DNA of 64,000 nucleotides from CAVRAZ01 sp963719135 (GCA_963719135.1 CAVRAZ010000006.1:186001-250000); one strand, 5' to 3'; positions 38,844-47,680 are shown, counted from the stretch's first letter. Translations and numbers: made by a program. The notes: generated by a model from the letters alone, not told the origin.

Positions 38844-39236
38844 CTAAACGCGCCGTTTCTTGGGCGGCCGGCACCCGTTGTGGGGGATGGGGGTCACATC
38901 GGTGATATTGGTGATGCGAAACCCGATATTGTTCAGCGCGCGCACCGCGGACTCGCGCCCGGGGCCCGGCCCCTTGACCTCGACCTCGAGGTTCTTCATG
39001 CCGTACTCCTTGACCATCTCGCCCACCTTCTCGGCGGCGACCTGAGCGGCGAACGGCGTGCTCTTGCGCGAACCGCGGAAACCCGAACCACCGGAGGTCG
39101 CCCAGGCCAGCGCGTTGCCCTGGCGGTCGGTGATGGTGATGATGGTGTTGTTGAACGACGCGTGAACGTGCGCGACGCCGTCGACCACGTTCTTCTTGAC
39201 TTTCTTGCGCGTGCGAGCTGCGGGTGCTTTGGCCAT
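38844..39236 (-). CDS. rpsK: 30S ribosomal protein S11
   Basis: The product is 130 residues (E. coli 129). S11 sits on the platform near the Shine-Dalgarno helix. Conserved blocks are HVHASFNNTIITITDRQGN, GFRGSRKSTPFAAQ and the C-terminus ITNITDVTPIPHNGCRPPKKRRV. It lies between rpsM and rpsD in the alpha operon. Confidence 0.98.
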   Translation of the reverse strand: MAKAPAARTRKKVKKNVVDGVAHVHASFNNTIITITDRQGNALAWATSGGSGFRGSRKSTPFAAQVAAEKVGEMVKEYGMKNLEVEVKGPGPGRESAVRALNNIGFRITNITDVTPIPHNGCRPPKKRRV

Positions 39237-39257
39237 GAGAGTATCTGGAAACCTTGA

Positions 39258-39614
39258 TTATTTGCGAATCGGACGGCGCGGACCCTTGCGCGTACGGGCA
39301 TTGGTGCGGGTGCGCTGACCGCGCAGCGGCAGACCGCGGCGATGGCGCAGGCCGCGATAGCAGCCCAGGTCCATCAGGCGCTTGATGTTCATGGAAACGG
39401 CGCGGCGCAGGTCACCCTCGACGGTGAACTTGCCCACCTGGGTGCGCAGCGTTTCGATTTCCGCTTCGGAGAGATCCTTGATCTTGGTATCAGGCTTGAT
39501 GCCGCTGGCCTCGCAGATCTTCCGCGCCGCGGTACGACCGATGCCGTAGATCGCGGTAAGCGCGATAACTGCATGTTTCTGAACGGGAATATTGATCCCG
39601 GCTATACGAGCCAT
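39258..39614 (-). CDS. rpsM: 30S ribosomal protein S13
   Basis: The product is 118 residues, as in E. coli. S13 contacts tRNA and forms intersubunit bridges. It starts MARIAGINIPVQKHAVIALT and ends in the basic tail TRTNARTRKGPRRPIRK. A strong ribosome site GAGGAGAG lies seven bases before the ATG. It is the first gene of the alpha operon, with a possible promoter upstream. Confidence 0.98.
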   Translation of the reverse strand: MARIAGINIPVQKHAVIALTAIYGIGRTAARKICEASGIKPDTKIKDLSEAEIETLRTQVGKFTVEGDLRRAVSMNIKRLMDLGCYRGLRHRRGLPLRGQRTRTNARTRKGPRRPIRK

Positions 39615-39666
39615 GAAAAAACTCTCCTCACGGACACAGGCGAAGGCCCTTCAAGGGAAACCGCGA

Positions 39667-39695
39667 AGGATACCCGCTGCCCAAACTAAAATCAA
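39667..39695 (-). promoter_or_regulatory. Possible alpha-operon promoter before rpsM
   Basis: On the minus strand TTGATT (39695-39690), 17 bases and TATCCT (39672-39667) lie 50 or so bases before rpsM, each box matching four of six consensus bases. A small palindrome CCCTTGAAGGG follows in the leader. The 110-base rpmJ-rpsM gap is long for this operon, which fits an internal promoter. Confidence 0.45.
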
Positions 39696-39724
39696 TTCAA
39701 AAAGCTATGAGTCTGCCCGACCGC

Positions 39725-39838
39725 TCAGCCCTGGCGCTGCTTGTGGCGGGCGTCCTTGCAGATGACCCTGACCACACCCTTGCGACGGACGATTTTGCAG
39801 TTCCGGCAAACCCGCTTGACCGATGCTTGAACTTTCAT
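39725..39838 (-). CDS. rpmJ: 50S ribosomal protein L36, zinc (C+) form
   Basis: This 37-residue protein reads MKVQASVKRVCRNCK, then IVRRKGVVRVICKD and ends RHKQRQG. The Cys-x2-Cys ... Cys ... His pattern is the zinc-ribbon L36. The ATG at 39838 is ten bases after the secY stop. It is too short for usual ORF cut-offs but is at its standard place between secY and rpsM. Confidence 0.97.
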   Translation of the reverse strand: MKVQASVKRVCRNCKIVRRKGVVRVICKDARHKQRQG

Positions 39839-39847
39839 GATCTCACC

Positions 39848-41203
39848 CTAACGTAACAAACCCGTCCGGCCCTGGCCCTTCAGATTCGCTTTCTTCATCA
39901 GGCCCTCGTACTGATGCGACATCATGTGGGCCTGCACCTGCGCCATGAAGTCCATCACGACGACCACAATAATCAGCAGGGACGTGCCGCCGAAATAAAA
40001 CGGCACGTTCCAGTACACGATCAGAAACTCCGGCAGCAGGCACACCAGAGTGATGTAGATGGCGCCGGCCAGCGTCAGTCGCGTCATGACACCGTCGATG
40101 TACTTGCCGGTCTGCTCGCCGGGCCGGATGCCCGGAATGAAGGCGCCGGACTTTTTCAGGTTCTCCGCCGTCTCCTTGGAATTGAACACGATGGCCGTGT
40201 AGAAAAAACAGAAGAACACGATCGCCATCGAGTACAACAGCACGTACAGCGGCTGGCCGGGCGACAGGGTGGTCGAGATATCCTTCAACCAGGTCATGCC
40301 CTCGGTCGAACCGAACCAGCTCCCGAGCGTCGCCGGGAAGAGGATGATGCTGGACGCGAAAATCGGCGGTATGACGCCCGACATGTTCAGCTTCAGCGGC
40401 AGGTGGGTGCTCTGTCCGGCATAGACCCGGCGCCCCTGCTGCCGCTTGGCGTAGTTGACGGTGATCCGCCGCTGCCCGCGCTCGACGAACACCACGAACA
40501 TCGTGACTGCGATCGCGATCGCGAACAGAAACAGCACCATCAGCGTGTTCATTTCACCGGTGCGCACCAGTTCCAGGGTGCCGCCGATGGCGCGCGGCAG
40601 CCCCGCGACGATGCCGGAAAAGATGATGATCGAGATGCCGTTGCCGATGCCTCGCTCGGTCACCTGCTCGCCCAGCCACATCAGGAACAGCGTGCCGGTG
40701 ACCAGACAGGTTACCGCCGACACCACGAACGCCGGCCCGTGCAGCACCACCAGGCTGGAACCGCCGATGCTCTGCGATTGCAGCGCGGTCGAGATGCCGA
40801 TCGCCTGAAACATGGCGAGGACGACCGTCCCGTAACGGGTGTACTGCGTTACCTTGCGCCGCCCCGATTCACCCTCTTTCTTCAACTGCTCCAGCGAGGG
40901 CACCGTGTACGACAGCAGTTGCATGATGATCGATGCCGAAATGTAAGGCATGATCCCCAGGGCGAACATCGAAAGGCGTTTCAGCGCACCGCCCGAAAAC
41001 ATGTTGAACATGTCGAGGATGGTGCCTTTCTGCTGTTCGACCAGTTGCGCCAGCACGACCGGATCGATGCCCGGCAGCGGGATGAACGAACCGATGCGGA
41101 ACACGACGATGGCGCCGAGGACGAAAAATATCCGCTGCCGCAGCTCGGCCAGCTTGCCGATGTCCGCGAGACCGCCGGTCAGCGATGCACCCGCCTTGGC
41201 CAC
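39848..41203 (-). CDS. secY: Preprotein translocase channel subunit SecY
   Basis: The product is 451 residues (E. coli 443) with ten membrane helices. SecY is the protein-conducting channel used by SecA (4903-7617). It shows GSFIPLPGIDPVVL, the plug region DMFNMFSGGALKRLSMFALGI and the cytosolic loop KRQQGRRVYAGQSTHLPLK that binds SecA or the ribosome. It starts shortly after rplO, in the spc operon. Confidence 0.98.
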   Translation of the reverse strand: MAKAGASLTGGLADIGKLAELRQRIFFVLGAIVVFRIGSFIPLPGIDPVVLAQLVEQQKGTILDMFNMFSGGALKRLSMFALGIMPYISASIIMQLLSYTVPSLEQLKKEGESGRRKVTQYTRYGTVVLAMFQAIGISTALQSQSIGGSSLVVLHGPAFVVSAVTCLVTGTLFLMWLGEQVTERGIGNGISIIIFSGIVAGLPRAIGGTLELVRTGEMNTLMVLFLFAIAIAVTMFVVFVERGQRRITVNYAKRQQGRRVYAGQSTHLPLKLNMSGVIPPIFASSIILFPATLGSWFGSTEGMTWLKDISTTLSPGQPLYVLLYSMAIVFFCFFYTAIVFNSKETAENLKKSGAFIPGIRPGEQTGKYIDGVMTRLTLAGAIYITLVCLLPEFLIVYWNVPFYFGGTSLLIIVVVVMDFMAQVQAHMMSHQYEGLMKKANLKGQGRTGLLR

Positions 41204-41209
41204 AGGCGG

Positions 41210-41644
41210 CTAACCTTCGACTTTGCCGCCGGCGGCTTCGATCGCCGCCCTGGCGCCCTTGGTCACCCCGACGCCGCGCACGGTGACCGCCTTGCCGATC
41301 TTACCGGACGCGATGACCTTGACGAAACGCGTCTGCTGATTGACCAGGCCGGCGCCCTTGAGCGCGGCGAGGTCGATGACGTCGGCGTCGACCTTCATCA
41401 GTTCATGCAGACGCACTTCGTCGGTGACCCGCGAAACGCGCGACGTGAACCCGATCTTGGGCAGGCGCCGCTGCAAAGGCATCTGACCGCCTTCGAAACC
41501 GACCTTGTGGAAGCCGCCGGCGCGGGCCTTCTGGCCCTTGTGGCCGCGACCGCAGGTCTTGCCCAGGCCGGAACCGATGCCGCGGCCGACCCGCTTGGCG
41601 GTCGTGCGGCTGCCGGGCGCAGCCTTGATGTCGTGGAGACGCAT
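41210..41644 (-). CDS. rplO: 50S ribosomal protein L15
   Basis: The product is 144 residues from the ATG at 41644, matching E. coli; the ATG at 41653, inside the end of rpmD, would add three residues. Conserved: MRLHDIKAAPGS, KRVGRGIGSGLGKTCGRGHKGQKAR and PLQRRLPKIGF. GAGG lies nine bases before the chosen start. L15 is a late assembly protein of the 50S core. Confidence 0.97.
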   Translation of the reverse strand: MRLHDIKAAPGSRTTAKRVGRGIGSGLGKTCGRGHKGQKARAGGFHKVGFEGGQMPLQRRLPKIGFTSRVSRVTDEVRLHELMKVDADVIDLAALKGAGLVNQQTRFVKVIASGKIGKAVTVRGVGVTKGARAAIEAAGGKVEG

Positions 41645-41645
41645 G

Positions 41646-41831
41646 TTAGGCATCCTCTACCTGAAGCATGTAAGAAACCTGGTTGATCATGCCGCGGATT
41701 TCCGGCGTGTCGGTCACGACGACCGAATGCCGGACCCGGCGCAGGCCCAGGCCGCGCACACAGGCCTTGTGGGCTTCCAGGCGGTGGACCGTGCTCTTGG
41801 TGAGCGTCACTTTCAGTTTCTTGTCCGCCAT
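41646..41831 (-). CDS. rpmD: 50S ribosomal protein L30
   Basis: This 61-residue protein (E. coli 59) has the L30 signature VTLTKSTVHRLEAHKACVRGLGLRRVRHSVV with TPEIRGMINQVSYML. The ATG at 41831 is five bases after the rpsE stop and the stop overlaps the leader of rplO. The open frame runs further upstream inside rpsE but that part is not coding in this frame. Confidence 0.96.
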   Translation of the reverse strand: MADKKLKVTLTKSTVHRLEAHKACVRGLGLRRVRHSVVVTDTPEIRGMINQVSYMLQVEDA

Positions 41832-41836
41832 CGTTC

Positions 41837-42343
41837 CTACCCCAGAATATCCTGCACCGATTTGCCGCGCTTGGCCGCGATGGCCGCGGGCGAGTTCATT
41901 TCGGTCAACCCTTTCATGGTGGCGCGCACCACGTTGATCGGGTTGCTGCTGCCGATGCACTTGGCCAGCACGTCGCGCACGCCGACCACCTCGAGCACCG
42001 CGCGCATCGCGCCGCCGGCGATGATGCCGGTGCCTTCGGACGCGGGCTGCATGTACACCTTGGCCGCGCCGTGACGGGCGGTGATCGGGTACTGCAGCGT
42101 GCCTTCCTTCAGCGCGATCTTCTTCATGTTCTTGCGCGCGTTCTCCATCGCTTTCTGGATGGCGACCGGCACTTCGCGCGCCTTGCCGCGGCCGAAACCG
42201 ACGCGGCCCTCGCCGTCGCCGACGACGGTCAGCGCGGCGAACCCGAACTGACGCCCGCCCTTGACGACCTTGGCGACACGGTTGATGCCGATCAGCTTTT
42301 CCTGCAGGCCGTCATTGTTGGCCGGAATTTCGACGTTTGCCAT
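41837..42343 (-). CDS. rpsE: 30S ribosomal protein S5
   Basis: The product is 168 residues (E. coli 167). S5 helps decoding accuracy. It has the double-stranded RNA-binding fold LIGINRVAKVVKGGRQFGFAA and the C-terminal domain GTGIIAGGAMRAVLEVVGVRDVLAK. It lies between rplR and rpmD. Confidence 0.98.
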   Translation of the reverse strand: MANVEIPANNDGLQEKLIGINRVAKVVKGGRQFGFAALTVVGDGEGRVGFGRGKAREVPVAIQKAMENARKNMKKIALKEGTLQYPITARHGAAKVYMQPASEGTGIIAGGAMRAVLEVVGVRDVLAKCIGSSNPINVVRATMKGLTEMNSPAAIAAKRGKSVQDILG

Positions 42344-42355
42344 AACCCTACCCTT

Positions 42356-42709
42356 TTAGAATTGCAACCCGGCTTCGCGCGCGGCATCCGCCAGCGCCTT
42401 GACCCGGCCGTGGTACTTGAATCCGGAACGGTCGAACGCCACCGCTGTGACACCGGCCGCGCGCGCACGTTCCGCCACCGCCTTGCCGATCGCGGCGGCC
42501 GCCGTGACGTTGCCGGTGCCGCTCATCGCCGCGCGCAGTTCGCGGTCGAGCGTCGAGGCGCTGACCAGCACCTTGTCGCCCGCGCCGTCGATGATCTGCG
42601 CGTAGATATGCCGCGGCGTGCGATACACGCACAAGCGCGGTTTGCCAAGTGCGCGAATCTTCGCACGGGTTTTGCGTGCGCGGCGCAATCTTGATGCTTT
42701 CTTGTCCAT
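42356..42709 (-). CDS. rplR: 50S ribosomal protein L18
   Basis: The product is 117 residues, as in E. coli, from the ATG at 42709 (MDKKASRLRRARKTRAKI). L18 binds 5S rRNA. LCVYRTPRHIYAQIID and DRSGFKYHGRVKALADAAREAGL are typical. The frame is open upstream only through palindromic repeats (see repeat at 42724-42829), which give a nonsense extension. Confidence 0.97.
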   Translation of the reverse strand: MDKKASRLRRARKTRAKIRALGKPRLCVYRTPRHIYAQIIDGAGDKVLVSASTLDRELRAAMSGTGNVTAAAAIGKAVAERARAAGVTAVAFDRSGFKYHGRVKALADAAREAGLQF

Positions 42710-42723
42710 GCTGTTACCTTCGT

Positions 42724-42829
42724 CTTCGGGGACGGTCTCGGGGACAGAATTAAATTCTGTCCCCATTCTCATCTTGGTCGCGGGGACGGACTTAAGTCCG
42801 TCCCCGGTCATTATTTAAGTCCGTCCCCG
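42724..42829. repeat. Palindromic GGGGAC...GTCCCC repeats in the rplF-rplR gap
   Basis: The 125-base gap holds one 25-base palindrome (GGGGACAGAATT, A, AATTCTGTCCCC; 42740-42764), one perfect 24-base palindrome (GGGGACGGACTT then AAGTCCGTCCCC; 42782-42805) and half copies at 42727-42732 and 42812-42827. A sibling copy lies in the rpsJ-tuf gap. Such units resemble REP-like elements associated with Y1/RAYT transposases. Confidence 0.85.
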
Positions 42830-42834
42830 GTCCT

Positions 42835-43368
42835 CTATTTCTTCTTGGCTTCTTTACGCATGATGACTTCGTCGGCGTACTTCACGCCCTTGCCCTTGTA
42901 GGGCTCCGGCGGACGGTGGGCGCGGATTTCCGCCGCCACCTGGCCGACCACCTGCTTGCTCACGCCCCTGACCAGAATCTCGGTCTGACTGGGCGTCTCG
43001 ATGGTGATGCCTTCCGGCACCGGGTAGGCGACCGGGTGCGAGAACCCGAGCGTCAGGTTGAGCGTCTTGCCCTGGGCCTGCGCGCGATAGCCGACGCCGA
43101 CCAGCTCCAGCTTCTTCTCGAAACCCTTGCTGACGCCGGTCACCATATTGTTCAGCAGCGCGCGCGTGGTGCCGGCCTGCGCATTGGCCGACTTGGACGC
43201 GTCGCGCGGCGCGACGTTCAGCTCCTTGTCGCCCTGCTTCATTTCCACCAGCTTGTGTATGCGGTGCTCCAGGACGCCCTTGCTGCCCTTGACCGTGACG
43301 CGCTGGCCGTCAAGTTTGACCTCGACGCCGGAAGGCAGTCGAACCGGCTGTTTTGCTACTCGTGACAT
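42835..43368 (-). CDS. rplF: 50S ribosomal protein L6
   Basis: The product is 177 residues, as in E. coli. L6 sits near the factor-binding site. Two repeated folds are seen, and the C-terminal signature PEPYKGKGVKYADEVIMRKE is intact. It is preceded by rpsH with a short gap and followed by the repeat-filled gap before rplR. Confidence 0.98.
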   Translation of the reverse strand: MSRVAKQPVRLPSGVEVKLDGQRVTVKGSKGVLEHRIHKLVEMKQGDKELNVAPRDASKSANAQAGTTRALLNNMVTGVSKGFEKKLELVGVGYRAQAQGKTLNLTLGFSHPVAYPVPEGITIETPSQTEILVRGVSKQVVGQVAAEIRAHRPPEPYKGKGVKYADEVIMRKEAKKK

Positions 43369-43398
43369 GGCGATTTATCCGAAACCAGGTATCTCAAC

Positions 43399-43791
43399 TT
43401 AGGAAACGATGCAGAGCACTTCGCCGCCCTGACCCGCCGCGCGCGCGGCCCGGTCGCTCATTACGCCCTTCGAGGTCGAAACGATGGCGACGCCCAGACC
43501 GCCCAGCACCTTGGGCAGGTCGTCCTTGCTCTTGTAAATCCGCAGGCCCGGACGGCTGACGCGCTGAATGTCCTCGATGACCGGACGGCCATTGTGATAC
43601 TTCAGCGCGATGGTCAGCACGGACTTGCCGTCGGCCTTGTTCGCTTCGAAACCGGCGATATAGCCTTCGTCCTGCAGGACGCGCGCAATGGCCTGCTTCA
43701 CCCCGGAATCCGGCATGGCAACCGAAATCTTGTTGGCGGCCTGCGCGTTGCGCACGCGGGTCAGCAAATCGGCGATCGGGTCAGTCATCAT
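43399..43791 (-). CDS. rpsH: 30S ribosomal protein S8
   Basis: The product is 130 residues, as in E. coli. S8 binds helix 21 of 16S rRNA and is the autoregulator of the spc operon in E. coli by binding near rplE. MMTDPIADLLTRVRNAQ and the C-terminal GVAIVSTSKGVMSDRAAR are conserved. Confidence 0.98.
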   Translation of the reverse strand: MMTDPIADLLTRVRNAQAANKISVAMPDSGVKQAIARVLQDEGYIAGFEANKADGKSVLTIALKYHNGRPVIEDIQRVSRPGLRIYKSKDDLPKVLGGLGVAIVSTSKGVMSDRAARAAGQGGEVLCIVS

Positions 43792-43816
43792 GGTGTGAGT
43801 GCCTCTGTCCTAATTC

Positions 43817-44122
43817 TTACCAACTGGCCTTGACCAGACCGGGTACGTCTCCGCGCATGGCGGCTTCGCGCAGCTTGTTGCGGGCCAGGCCGAACTTGCG
43901 GTAATAACCGTGCGGACGGCCGGTCAGCCGGCAGCGGTTGCGCTGGCGGGTGGGACTGGCGTCGCGCGGCAGTGTCTGCAGCTTGAGCTGCGCGGCATAG
44001 CGCTCTTCGTCCGATTTCTTCGGGTCGCGAATGGCGGCCTTGAGCGCGGCGCGCTTGGCGGCGTATTTCTTCACCACCCGGGTCCGGCGGGTTTCGCGTT
44101 CGATCATGGAAGTCTTTGCCAT
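43817..44122 (-). CDS. rpsN: 30S ribosomal protein S14 (C- form)
   Basis: The product is 101 residues, the long type, as in E. coli. The C-terminal signature CRLTGRPHGYYRKFGLARNKLRE is present, without the zinc-ribbon cysteine pairs of the short type. It lies between rplE and rpsH. Confidence 0.98.
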   Translation of the reverse strand: MAKTSMIERETRRTRVVKKYAAKRAALKAAIRDPKKSDEERYAAQLKLQTLPRDASPTRQRNRCRLTGRPHGYYRKFGLARNKLREAAMRGDVPGLVKASW

Positions 44123-44132
44123 GTTTTCAGCC

Positions 44133-44672
44133 TCAGTTTCTGAACGGGAAGTTGAACGCCGCCAGCAGCGCGCGCCCTTCCTCGTCGGTCTGCGCGGTGG
44201 TGGTGATACTGATGTTCATGCCACGCAACGCATCGATCTTGTCGTAGTCGATCTCGGGAAAGATGATCTGTTCCTGAGTGCCCATGTTGTAGTTGCCGCG
44301 TCCGTCGAAGCCCTTGGCGGACAGCCCGCGGAAGTCGCGGATGCGCGGGATGGCGATCGTGATCAGGCGGTCGAGGAACTCGTACATCCGTTCGCGGCGC
44401 AGCGTCACCTTGCAGCCGATGGGCCAGCCCTCGCGGATCTTGAAGCCGGCGACCGACGTGCGGGCGTTGCAGACGACCGGCTTCTGGCCGGAGATCCGGG
44501 TCATGTCGGAAACCGCGTGATCCATGATCTTCTTGTCGCCCACGGCCTCGCCCACACCCATGTTCAGGGTGATCTTGGTGATGCGCGGCACCTCCATTAC
44601 ATTGTCGTAGCCAAATTGCTCCTGGAGCTTTTTGACCACTTCGGTGCGATACATTTCTTGTAACCTGGCCAT
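44133..44672 (-). CDS. rplE: 50S ribosomal protein L5
   Basis: The product is 179 residues, matching E. coli, from the ATG at 44672 (MARLQEMYRTEVVKKL); an in-frame TTG at 44681 is less likely. L5 binds 5S rRNA and contacts P-site tRNA. Blocks PRITKITLNMGVGEAV and GRGNYNMGTQEQIIFPEIDYDKID are typical. Confidence 0.97.
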   Translation of the reverse strand: MARLQEMYRTEVVKKLQEQFGYDNVMEVPRITKITLNMGVGEAVGDKKIMDHAVSDMTRISGQKPVVCNARTSVAGFKIREGWPIGCKVTLRRERMYEFLDRLITIAIPRIRDFRGLSAKGFDGRGNYNMGTQEQIIFPEIDYDKIDALRGMNISITTTAQTDEEGRALLAAFNFPFRN

Positions 44673-44690
44673 GTTCAGCAACCTGTTCGA

Positions 44691-45011
44691 CTAGACGTCC
44701 ACGACTTCTTGGGTGGACTTGAATACACGTACCTTGCGACCGTCTTCCAGGGTGCGGAACCCGATACGGCCGGCCTTTTTGGTCTGCGGGTTGTACAGCA
44801 TCACGTTCGAGACGTGGATCGACATCTCCTGGTCGATGATGCCGCCGGGAACGCCCCGCGCCGGATTCGGCTTGGTATGCCGCTTGACGACATTCACGTT
44901 CTCGACCACCACCCGGTCGCGTTCCGGAATCACCCGCAGCACGGTACCGCGCTTGCCGCGGTCCTTGCCGGCCGTTACCACGACGTCGTCACCTTTCTTG
45001 ATCTTGCGCAT
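44691..45011 (-). CDS. rplX: 50S ribosomal protein L24
   Basis: The product is 106 residues (E. coli 104) from the ATG at 45011, with GGGAG nine bases upstream; an in-frame TTG is nine bases earlier. L24 starts 50S assembly. The KOW motif is GDDVVVTAGKDRGKRGTVLRV. Confidence 0.97.
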   Translation of the reverse strand: MRKIKKGDDVVVTAGKDRGKRGTVLRVIPERDRVVVENVNVVKRHTKPNPARGVPGGIIDQEMSIHVSNVMLYNPQTKKAGRIGFRTLEDGRKVRVFKSTQEVVDV

Positions 45012-45027
45012 CGCTCTCAACTCCCGC

Positions 45028-45396
45028 TTACAGCACTTCAGGCGCCAGCGAAATAATCTTCATGAACCGTTCGCTGCGCAGTTCGCGCGTGACCGGCCCG
45101 AATATGCGCGTGCCGATCGGCTCCAGCTTGTTGTTCAGCAGCACCGCGGCGTTGCCGTCGAAGCGGATCAGCGAACCGTCCGGCCGGCGCACACCCTTGG
45201 CGGTGCGGACGACGACGGCGTTGTAGACCTCGCCCTTCTTGACCTTGCCGCGCGGAATCGCTTCCTTGACGCTGACTTTGATCACGTCGCCGATATTCGC
45301 GTAGCGGCGATGGGAACCGCCCAGCACCTTGATGCACTGAAGCCTGCGCGCACCGCTGTTGTCCGCAACGTCCAGTATGGTCTGCATCTGGATCAT
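45028..45396 (-). CDS. rplN: 50S ribosomal protein L14
   Basis: The product is 122 residues (E. coli 123). L14 forms intersubunit bridges. MIQMQTILDVADNSGARRLQCIKVLGG and the C-terminal FGPVTRELRSERFMKIISLAPEVL are conserved. It is the first gene of the classical spc section. Confidence 0.98.
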   Translation of the reverse strand: MIQMQTILDVADNSGARRLQCIKVLGGSHRRYANIGDVIKVSVKEAIPRGKVKKGEVYNAVVVRTAKGVRRPDGSLIRFDGNAAVLLNNKLEPIGTRIFGPVTRELRSERFMKIISLAPEVL

Positions 45397-45435
45397 GATT
45401 GTTCACCTAAACCTGTTCGCTGTTCCCGTTAAACC

Positions 45436-45702
45436 TCAGACTTCCGCGGCGCGCCCGATGATTTCCACCAGCTTCCAGGACTTGGTCCTGGAAACCGGCC
45501 GGCATTCCTGGATGGTCACCGTGTCGCCCTGGCGGCACTCGTTGTTCTCATCGTGAATGTGAAACTTGCTGGAGCGACGGATGTACTTGCCGTACAGCGG
45601 ATGCTTGACGCGCCGCTCGACCAGCACCACGGCGCTCTTGTTCATCTTGTCGCTGACGACCCGCCCCGTGAGTGTCCGAACCAGTTTTGCCTGCTCAATC
45701 AT
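45436..45702 (-). CDS. rpsQ: 30S ribosomal protein S17
   Basis: The product is 88 residues (E. coli 84). S17 is a primary 16S rRNA-binding protein with an OB fold. GRVVSDKMNKSAVVLVERRVKHPLYGKY and RPVSRTKSWKLVEI are typical. The start overlaps the rpmC stop by four bases. Confidence 0.97.
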   Translation of the reverse strand: MIEQAKLVRTLTGRVVSDKMNKSAVVLVERRVKHPLYGKYIRRSSKFHIHDENNECRQGDTVTIQECRPVSRTKSWKLVEIIGRAAEV

Positions 45703-45905
45703 ACCGCTTCACCCGACGTTTGTTTTTCCTTCAATATCGTTTTGATGCGCGCGACATTGCGGCGCGCCTTCTTGACCTGGTCCGGCCGACTCAACTGGCC
45801 GGTGCCCTTCTGCATGCGCAGGCTGAACTGCTCGCGCAACTGCGCGTCCAGCTCCAGCTTGAGTTCGGCTGCCGATTTCTTGCGTAAGTCGTTCGCGTTC
45901 ATCAC
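45699..45905 (-). CDS. rpmC: 50S ribosomal protein L29
   Basis: This 68-residue helical protein (E. coli 63) sits at the tunnel exit and contacts SRP and trigger factor. The hairpin LRKKSAAELKLELDAQLREQ and KKARRNVARIKTILKEK is intact. The ATG overlaps the rplP stop; both the first and second codons are ATG. Confidence 0.97.
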   Translation of the reverse strand: MMNANDLRKKSAAELKLELDAQLREQFSLRMQKGTGQLSRPDQVKKARRNVARIKTILKEKQTSGEAV

Positions 45906-46315
45906 ATCACCGTCCGGTTCACGAAGGCGGTGCGCACCGGCAGCTTGGCCGCGGCCAGCGCGAACGCCTCGCGCGCGAGCCCTTCGCTCACACCTTCCAT
46001 TTCATAGAGCACGCGGCCCGGCTGGATCCTGGCCACCCAGTACTCGACGTTGCCCTTGCCCTTGCCCATGCGCACCTCGATCGGCTTCTTCGTGATCGGC
46101 ACGTCGGGGAACACGCGGATCCAGAGCTTGCCGCCGCGCTTGACGTGGCGGGAGATCGCGCGGCGGGCCGCCTCGATCTGGCGGGCGGTCAACCGGCCGC
46201 GGGAAACGGCCTTCAGGCCGTACTCGCCGAAGCTGACCTTGTTGCCGGACTGGGCGAGGCCACGGTTGCGGCTCTTCTGCTGCTTGCGAAACTTGGTGCG
46301 TTTTGGCTGTAACAT
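45902..46315 (-). CDS. rplP: 50S ribosomal protein L16
   Basis: The product is 137 residues (E. coli 136). L16 organises the aminoacyl-tRNA site. MLQPKRTKFRKQQKSRNRG and the block VRMGKGKGNVEYWVARIQPGRVLYEMEG are conserved, including the Arg that is hydroxylated in E. coli (R in GRVLYE context region). Confidence 0.97.
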   Translation of the reverse strand: MLQPKRTKFRKQQKSRNRGLAQSGNKVSFGEYGLKAVSRGRLTARQIEAARRAISRHVKRGGKLWIRVFPDVPITKKPIEVRMGKGKGNVEYWVARIQPGRVLYEMEGVSEGLAREAFALAAAKLPVRTAFVNRTVM

Positions 46316-46329
46316 GAAACCGGTCCCCG

Positions 46330-47010
<681 letters not shown>

Positions 47011-47044
47011 GCCGTGCTCTCTGTTTTACTTGCGTTTTTCCGGT

Positions 47045-47377
47045 TTACCGTTCCGCGACGGTAATGCGGATGTGACTGGTTCTCTTCAAAATGCGGTTGC
47101 CGCGCCCCTTGGCGCGCGCCTGAAAACGTTTGTAGACCGGCCCTTCGTCCACGCACACCGTCGCCACCGTCAGCTCGTCCACGTCGGCGCCTTCGTTGTG
47201 CTCGGCGTTGGCGATCGCGGATTCCAGCACCTTGCGCACCAGGTGCGCGGCTTTCTTGCGGCTGAAAGTCAGCGTTTCCAGCGCACGCTCGACCGGCAGG
47301 CCGCGAATCTGGTCGGCGACCAGGCGGCACTTCTGGGGCGAGATGCGCGCGTAACTCAGTTTGGCGGTGGCCTGCAT
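47045..47377 (-). CDS. rplV: 50S ribosomal protein L22
   Basis: The product is 110 residues, as in E. coli. The long beta hairpin that forms the tunnel constriction is seen in VCVDEGPVYKRFQARAKGRGNRILKRTSHI. No resistance-type deletion in the loop is apparent. Confidence 0.98.
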   Translation of the reverse strand: MQATAKLSYARISPQKCRLVADQIRGLPVERALETLTFSRKKAAHLVRKVLESAIANAEHNEGADVDELTVATVCVDEGPVYKRFQARAKGRGNRILKRTSHIRITVAER

Positions 47378-47388
47378 GGTACTCGCTC

Positions 47389-47661
47389 CTACTTGGATTT
47401 CTTGTCCGCGGCGTGACCCCGGAACGTGCGCGTCGCCGCGAACTCGCCCAGCTTGTGTCCGACCATGTTCTCGTTGACCAGGATCGGCACATGCTGCCGG
47501 CCGTTGTGCACGGCGATGGTCAGCCCGACCATGTCCGGCGAAACCATGGAACGGCGCGACCAGGTCTTGATCGGCTTGCGGCTGTTGATGCTGACGGCTG
47601 CATCGACCTTCTTCATCAGGTGAAGATCGATAAAGGGGCCTTTTTTAACGGAACGTGACAC
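47389..47661 (-). CDS. rpsS: 30S ribosomal protein S19
   Basis: The product is 90 residues (E. coli 92). S19 is in the 30S head near S13. MSRSVKKGPFIDLHLMKKV and VHNGRQHVPILVNENMVGHKLGEFAATRTFRGH are conserved. Confidence 0.98.
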   Translation of the reverse strand: MSRSVKKGPFIDLHLMKKVDAAVSINSRKPIKTWSRRSMVSPDMVGLTIAVHNGRQHVPILVNENMVGHKLGEFAATRTFRGHAADKKSK

Positions 47662-47680
47662 GGGTCTGACCTCTATTCAA

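Noticed and set aside
42710..42811. N-terminal extension of L18 through the palindromic repeats
   Set aside because: It gives repeat-derived residues (NSVPETVPED) not found in L18.
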